A stretch of DNA of 10,248 nt, from positions 1 through 10,248 of the forward strand of contig NZ_CALBEX010000290.1 of assembly GCF_937889215.1 (NCBI RefSeq), in the 5' to 3' direction. Position numbers and translations under genes: made by a program. Under the pieces are notes generated by a model, which saw only the letters and a list, made by a program, of their open reading frames with translations, was not told the origin of the DNA and ran no database searches. Positions 7,048-10,248 of the stretch are shown in pieces. Each line of letters starts with the position of its first letter. The stretch's first letter is position 1. The stretch comes from an uncultured Limnohabitans sp. (GTDB taxonomy: Bacteria; Pseudomonadota; Gammaproteobacteria; Burkholderiales; Burkholderiaceae_C).

Positions 7048-7090
7048 CATGCCGCACAGGGTGCTTGTCCCTTAGCATTCACAGCGCTCT

Positions 7091-7840
7091 ATGAACACCT
7101 TCACCGACAGCGTCCTGACGGCGCTGAACCTCGTCATTTCTTTCGATCCCGCTTTGTGGGTGGTCGTCACTCGGTCCTTGGCCGTGAGTGCCACGGCCTG
7201 CTTGCTGGCCTATGGCTTGGGCGTGGCGCTGGGGGCTTGGTTGGCTGTGTCGCGTTTTCGTGGTCGCGGGGCGGTGCTGGTGGGCTTGAACACCTTGCTG
7301 GCGCTGCCTTCCGTGGTGGTGGGCCTGGTGGTGTATTTGCTGCTCTCGCGCACCGGGCCTTTGGGCTTTTTGGGCTGGATGTTCAGCTTTCAGGCCATGG
7401 TGTTGGCCCAGTTCATTTTGGTGGTGCCCGTGGTCACGGCGCTCACACGCCAGGTGGTCGAAGATGTGGAGCGCCAGCACGGTGAGCAGTGGGCTTCACT
7501 GGGCGCAGGTCCTTGGGTGCGCAGTTTGCTGTTGGCCTGGGACGAACGCCTCGCTTTGCTGACCATTGCCGTGACAGCCTTTGGCCGCGCCATCTCGGAA
7601 GTGGGCGCGGTGATGATTGTGGGCGGCAACATCGACGGCTTCACGCGTGTCATGACCACCGCCATTGCACTAGAGACCAGCAAGGGCGATTTGCCGCTGG
7701 CGCTGGGTTTGGGCATGGTCTTGCTGGCGGTGGTGTTGCTGCTCAATGCGCTGGTGGCGGGTCTGCGCCTGTGGGGCGGACGTCGGGATGCGCGGCCAGC
7801 ACTTCGGCGATCAGAGGCCGGTGTCGGTGCTCAGGCATGA
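7091..7840 (+). CDS. tupB: Tungstate ABC transporter permease TupB
   Basis: This is the inner-membrane permease of a tungstate ABC importer, probably working as a homodimer with TupC below and TupA outside. It is 249 residues long, with about five to six hydrophobic segments (about 22-54, 64-86, 98-118, 155-178, 200-226). The ABC-permease cytoplasmic loop lies near EQWASLGAGPWVRSLLLAWDE (132-152). The stretch FGRAISEVGAVMIVGGNI (164-181) followed by TRVMTTAIALETSKGDLPLALGLG (185-208) is characteristic of TupB rather than of molybdate ModB. A TAG in frame at 7073-7075 fixes the start at 7091 or later. There is no good Shine-Dalgarno. The charged C-terminal tail after residue 227 is slightly longer than I recall for other TupB proteins. 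The stop overlaps the tupC start (ATGA). Confidence 0.92.
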   Translation: MNTFTDSVLTALNLVISFDPALWVVVTRSLAVSATACLLAYGLGVALGAWLAVSRFRGRGAVLVGLNTLLALPSVVVGLVVYLLLSRTGPLGFLGWMFSFQAMVLAQFILVVPVVTALTRQVVEDVERQHGEQWASLGAGPWVRSLLLAWDERLALLTIAVTAFGRAISEVGAVMIVGGNIDGFTRVMTTAIALETSKGDLPLALGLGMVLLAVVLLLNALVAGLRLWGGRRDARPALRRSEAGVGAQA

Positions 7841-8559
7841 AGCCCTATCTGTTTGCTTTGGACGGGGTGGGCGTCGAATTGGGGGGGCAGATGGCCTTGA
7901 CGGACGTGAGCCTGCGCATCGAGGCGGGCGAGCGCGTGGCCTTGGTCGGGTCGAATGGATCGGGCAAGAGCACCTTGCTGCGCACGCTGCATGCTTTGCA
8001 GCCACCCTCTCATGGGCATCTCGTGCAAGCGCCAGGCCTGCGTCAAGCCATGTTGTTCCAACGCCCGCATGTGCTGCGACTGTCGGCTTTGAACAATGTG
8101 GCGTTGGGCGTGTGGCTCGATCGCTCGCGAAGCCTGAACTGGCGGGATGCTTCAATGCTGGCGCTGCAGGCTTTGCAGCGCGTGGGGCTGCAATCGGTGG
8201 CCAGGCAGAACGGACACCAGTTGTCAGGTGGGCAGCAGCAGCGATTGGCGTTGGCCCGCGCTTGGGCGCGTCGCCCCGATGTCTTGCTGCTCGACGAGCC
8301 CACGGCCAGCCTGGACCCCAATGCCAAACGCGAAGTCGAGGCCTTGATGGCCGACTTTGCGAGCAGCCAAGAGCGCCCGCTGACCCTGATTTGGGCCAGC
8401 CACAACTTGGGCCAGGTCAAGCGCTTGGCCACCCGTGTCATTTACCTGCAGACGGGTCGCGTTCTGGCTGATTTACCCGTGGCCGATTTTTTCAACCCCG
8501 ATCTGTTGGTTGAGTGCAGTCCAGCAGCCCATGCGTTTGTTCAAGGAGAACTTTCATGA
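7837..8559 (+). CDS. tupC: Tungstate ABC transporter ATP-binding protein TupC
   Basis: This cytoplasmic ATPase powers tungstate import. It is 240 residues long with all ABC motifs: Walker A GSNGSGKST (38-46), Q-loop Gln75 in MLFQRP, signature LSGGQQQR (129-136), Walker B VLLLDEP (149-155) with catalytic Glu154, D-loop SLD (158-160) and switch His189 in WASHN. No C-terminal regulatory (TOBE) domain is present, unlike ModC. The ATG at 7837 overlaps the tupB stop as ATGA and yields the normal family N-terminus. The frame is open further upstream to 7489, but that part lies over tupB and is not expected to be translated. The specific tungstate assignment comes from TupA and TupB on either side, since the ATPase alone could serve other oxyanions. 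Confidence 0.92.
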   Translation: MKPYLFALDGVGVELGGQMALTDVSLRIEAGERVALVGSNGSGKSTLLRTLHALQPPSHGHLVQAPGLRQAMLFQRPHVLRLSALNNVALGVWLDRSRSLNWRDASMLALQALQRVGLQSVARQNGHQLSGGQQQRLALARAWARRPDVLLLDEPTASLDPNAKREVEALMADFASSQERPLTLIWASHNLGQVKRLATRVIYLQTGRVLADLPVADFFNPDLLVECSPAAHAFVQGELS

Positions 8560-9371
8560 CCTTCCCATCTTCCATCACCCGTCGCGCCTTGGTTTGTGCG
8601 GTTTTGGCCAGCACCTCGGTGTGGGCGCAAGCCCAATCCATCGTGATGTCGTCCACCACATCGACCGAGCAATCGGGCTTGTTCACACACTTGTTGCCCG
8701 CCTTCAAAAAGGTCAGTGGTTTGGATGTGAAAGTGGTGGCGCTGGGCACTGGCCAGGCACTGGACATGGCCCGGCGCGGTGACGCCGATGTGCTTTTTGT
8801 GCACGACAAGGTGGCTGAAGACAAATTTGTGGCCGAAGGCTTTGGCATCCAGCGTTTCCCAGTGATGTACAACGACTTTGTGCTGATTGGCCCCAAAAGC
8901 GATCCAGCAGGCCTGAAAGGCCATGACATCGTGGCGGCTTTGGCCAAGTTGTCGGCAGGTAACGCCGCTTTCATTTCTCGGGGCGACAAAAGTGGCACCC
9001 ATGCGGCCGAGCTGCGGTTTTGGAAAGCGGCCAATTTGAGCGATCAAAAAGGCAGCGGCTACAAGGAGTGCGGTTGCGGCATGGGCCCGGCGCTGAACAT
9101 GGCGGCCTCGGCAGGGGCCTACGTCATGGCCGACCGCGCCACTTGGCTCAACTTCAAGAACCGCGCCGATCTGGCCATTTTGGTGGAGGGTGACAAGCGC
9201 TTGTTCAACCAATACGGCGTGATGGTGGTCAACCCTGCCAAGCATGCGCATGTCAAGCAGGCCGATGCCCAGAAGTTTGTGGATTGGATCACCTCGGCGG
9301 CAGGTCAGGGTGTCATCGCTGACTACAAAATTGGCGGTGAGCAGTTGTTCTTCCCGAACGCGGGCAAGTGA
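8556..9371 (+). CDS. tupA: Tungstate-binding periplasmic protein TupA
   Basis: This periplasmic binding protein captures tungstate and delivers it to TupBC. It is 271 residues long, with a Sec-type signal peptide (Arg9-Arg10, hydrophobic 11-21, likely cleavage after AQA at 24-26). The TupA hallmark SSTTSTEQSGL (32-42) forms the oxyanion-binding start of the mature protein. Other TupA-like stretches are VALGTGQALDMARRGDADVLFVHD (61-84), ISRGDKSGTHAAELRFW (140-156), YKECGCGMGPALNMA (169-183) and NQYGVMVVNP (218-227). Ser/Thr residues of the first motif and Arg142 are the likely ligand contacts by family analogy. AAGGAG at 8543-8548 supports the ATG at 8556, which overlaps the tupC stop (ATGA). 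The gene has its own good ribosome binding site, as expected for a binding protein needed in excess. The imported tungsten would serve tungsten enzymes such as formate dehydrogenases, none of which is in view. Confidence 0.95.
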   Translation: MTFPSSITRRALVCAVLASTSVWAQAQSIVMSSTTSTEQSGLFTHLLPAFKKVSGLDVKVVALGTGQALDMARRGDADVLFVHDKVAEDKFVAEGFGIQRFPVMYNDFVLIGPKSDPAGLKGHDIVAALAKLSAGNAAFISRGDKSGTHAAELRFWKAANLSDQKGSGYKECGCGMGPALNMAASAGAYVMADRATWLNFKNRADLAILVEGDKRLFNQYGVMVVNPAKHAHVKQADAQKFVDWITSAAGQGVIADYKIGGEQLFFPNAGK

Positions 9372-9374
9372 GGC

Positions 9375-10248
9375 TCAAGCCCTGGGCGCACCGAGTTTGC
9401 GGTACAGCGTGGCGCGGCTGATGCCCAGTGTGCGAGCGGCTTCAGCCACGTTGCCTCGCGCTTGGGCCACAGCTTGCCGAATCATGTCAGCCTGCGCATC
9501 TTTGAGTGGCTTGAGTTGGGTGTTGGTTGACCGCTGCGATCTTTGTTCTGAGGGGGTTGAGGCCGCGTGGCCAGGTCGCAAAGCTTCAATTTGCAAGCGC
9601 AGGCCAGACCACAACGGCAACTCTTGTTGGTTGATTTGACGGGTGGCTGCATCAAAGAGGTTTTCCCAAGGCGAGGCAAACACATCACTGGCGTGCAAGG
9701 CGGACCCATGAGTGGCGGGTGCCAAAGACAGCATTTGCCTGGCTGCGGGGTTGGCCCCCACGATCTGGCCATCGCGGTCGAGGGTCAGCAATCCATCGCT
9801 GTCGTCACCGGGCTGATGGCCGGGCCAGTTCAGGCGTAGCGCCAAGGCGTGGTCGGTCGCCAAGAGCCAGCTGTTTTCGATGCTGCGGGCCGAGCGACGC
9901 ACCAGGTGTTTCAAGGCTGGGCGCTCAGCGCTCTCGATGCCTGTCAGGTCCAGCATGCCTGCGCACAGGCCGTCCGGGCCGAATACGGGGGCACCTGCGC
10001 AGCTGTAAGCGCCCGTGTCATTAAAAAAGTGGTCACCTCTGTGCAGCCACACTGGCTGCAATTCGCTCAGGGCGGCACTGATGGCGGTGGTGCCGACGGC
10101 TTCCTCTGACAGGTTCACACCCACGCGAGCAATCACCTCGGCGCGGCGGTCTTGCCGGTCCACTGGTCCGTGGACGTCGACCACAACGCCCTGCGCATTG
10201 GTCAGGATGGCGAAGTAGCGGATGTCGGCAATGGCCCGGGCCAACTCG
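9375..10248 (-). CDS. GAF/PAS/Fis transcriptional regulator, AcoR-type without AAA+ (5' end cut off)
   Basis: The frame stays open to the right edge, so the N-terminus lies outside the window; 290 residues are visible. Numbering from the TTG codon at 10244, residues about 10-105 carry the AcoR-like GAF region: GVNLSEEAVGTTAISAAL (42-59), HRGDHFF (68-74), CAGAPVFGPDGLCAGMLDLTG (82-102). Residues 150-172 resemble the PAS-like stretch of the family (GLLTLDRDGQIVGANPAARQML). A Fis-type helix-turn-helix closes the protein (DMIRQAVAQARGNVAEAARTLGISRATLYRKL, 253-284). Between PAS and Fis lie only about 80 residues, rich in polar residues at 225-245. The sigma-54 AAA+ ATPase of true AcoR (Walker A, GAFTGA) is therefore absent, and the protein should not activate sigma-54 polymerase. 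Such regulators often control genes for alcohol or aldehyde oxidation next to them; the target is probably to the right. It ends three bases from tupA, tail to tail. Confidence 0.88.
   Translation of the reverse strand, partial: ELARAIADIRYFAILTNAQGVVVDVHGPVDRQDRRAEVIARVGVNLSEEAVGTTAISAALSELQPVWLHRGDHFFNDTGAYSCAGAPVFGPDGLCAGMLDLTGIESAERPALKHLVRRSARSIENSWLLATDHALALRLNWPGHQPGDDSDGLLTLDRDGQIVGANPAARQMLSLAPATHGSALHASDVFASPWENLFDAATRQINQQELPLWSGLRLQIEALRPGHAASTPSEQRSQRSTNTQLKPLKDAQADMIRQAVAQARGNVAEAARTLGISRATLYRKLGAPRA

Noticed and set aside
7038..7090. Molybdenum/tungsten cofactor riboswitch before tupB
   Set aside because: The leader of about 50 nt is too short for the Moco RNA fold and no matching helices were seen.
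7489..7836. Upstream extension of the TupC frame
   Set aside because: It overlaps tupB entirely and has no ABC ATPase features; the ATGA overlap at 7837 gives the normal N-terminus.

Overview
The window reads as an ordinary, gene-dense chromosomal stretch from a betaproteobacterium, most likely a Burkholderiales/Comamonadaceae member. Supporting points are the moderately GC-rich codon usage, the apparent ispA-dxs order, a TRAP transporter of the TakP/FcbT type, a ModE-PBP one-component regulator and a tungstate ABC transporter with Comamonadaceae-like TupA motifs. The genus cannot be fixed from sequence alone. No rRNA, tRNA, CRISPR array, insertion sequence, phage gene or origin was seen.

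Layout. Positions 1-22 look like the last codons of ispA, followed at once by a complete dxs (26-1873), the first enzyme of the MEP isoprenoid pathway. After a 191-bp regulatory gap comes the periplasmic binding protein of a TRAP transporter (dctP/takP-like, 2065-3144), closed by a clear intrinsic terminator. A ModE-type winged-helix regulator fused to a periplasmic-binding-protein-like sensor domain (3235-4380) follows. The two TRAP membrane subunits come next (dctQ 4488-5090, dctM 5090-6898, translationally coupled) and end at a second intrinsic terminator. A compact three-gene operon for a tungstate ABC importer (tupB-tupC-tupA, 7091-9371, ATGA overlaps at both junctions) fills most of the rest. 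A GAF/PAS/Fis regulator of the AcoR type, lacking the AAA+ module, converges on tupA from the minus strand and runs off the right edge.

How the parts may work together. DctP, DctQ and DctM should form one Na+-driven secondary importer for an organic acid, probably a 2-oxoacid or related carboxylate, even though the binding-protein gene is separated from the membrane genes by a regulator gene. TupA, TupB and TupC form a high-affinity tungstate importer. The regulator's domain make-up (ModE-like DNA-binding domain plus molybdate/tungstate-type PBP fold) fits control of the tup operon better than control of the TRAP genes, yet it sits inside the TRAP locus. This arrangement is the most notable feature of the window.

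Regulatory DNA. The same near-palindrome (AGGGTTAACCCT and AGGGTAAACCCC) occurs upstream of both halves of the split TRAP system, and both halves have the same CTACAAT -10 element. The tup promoter region is bracketed by a perfect 8-bp inverted repeat with centres 41 bp apart. These are the best candidates for undescribed regulatory logic here. No clearly novel system is visible; the coding genes all fall in known families.
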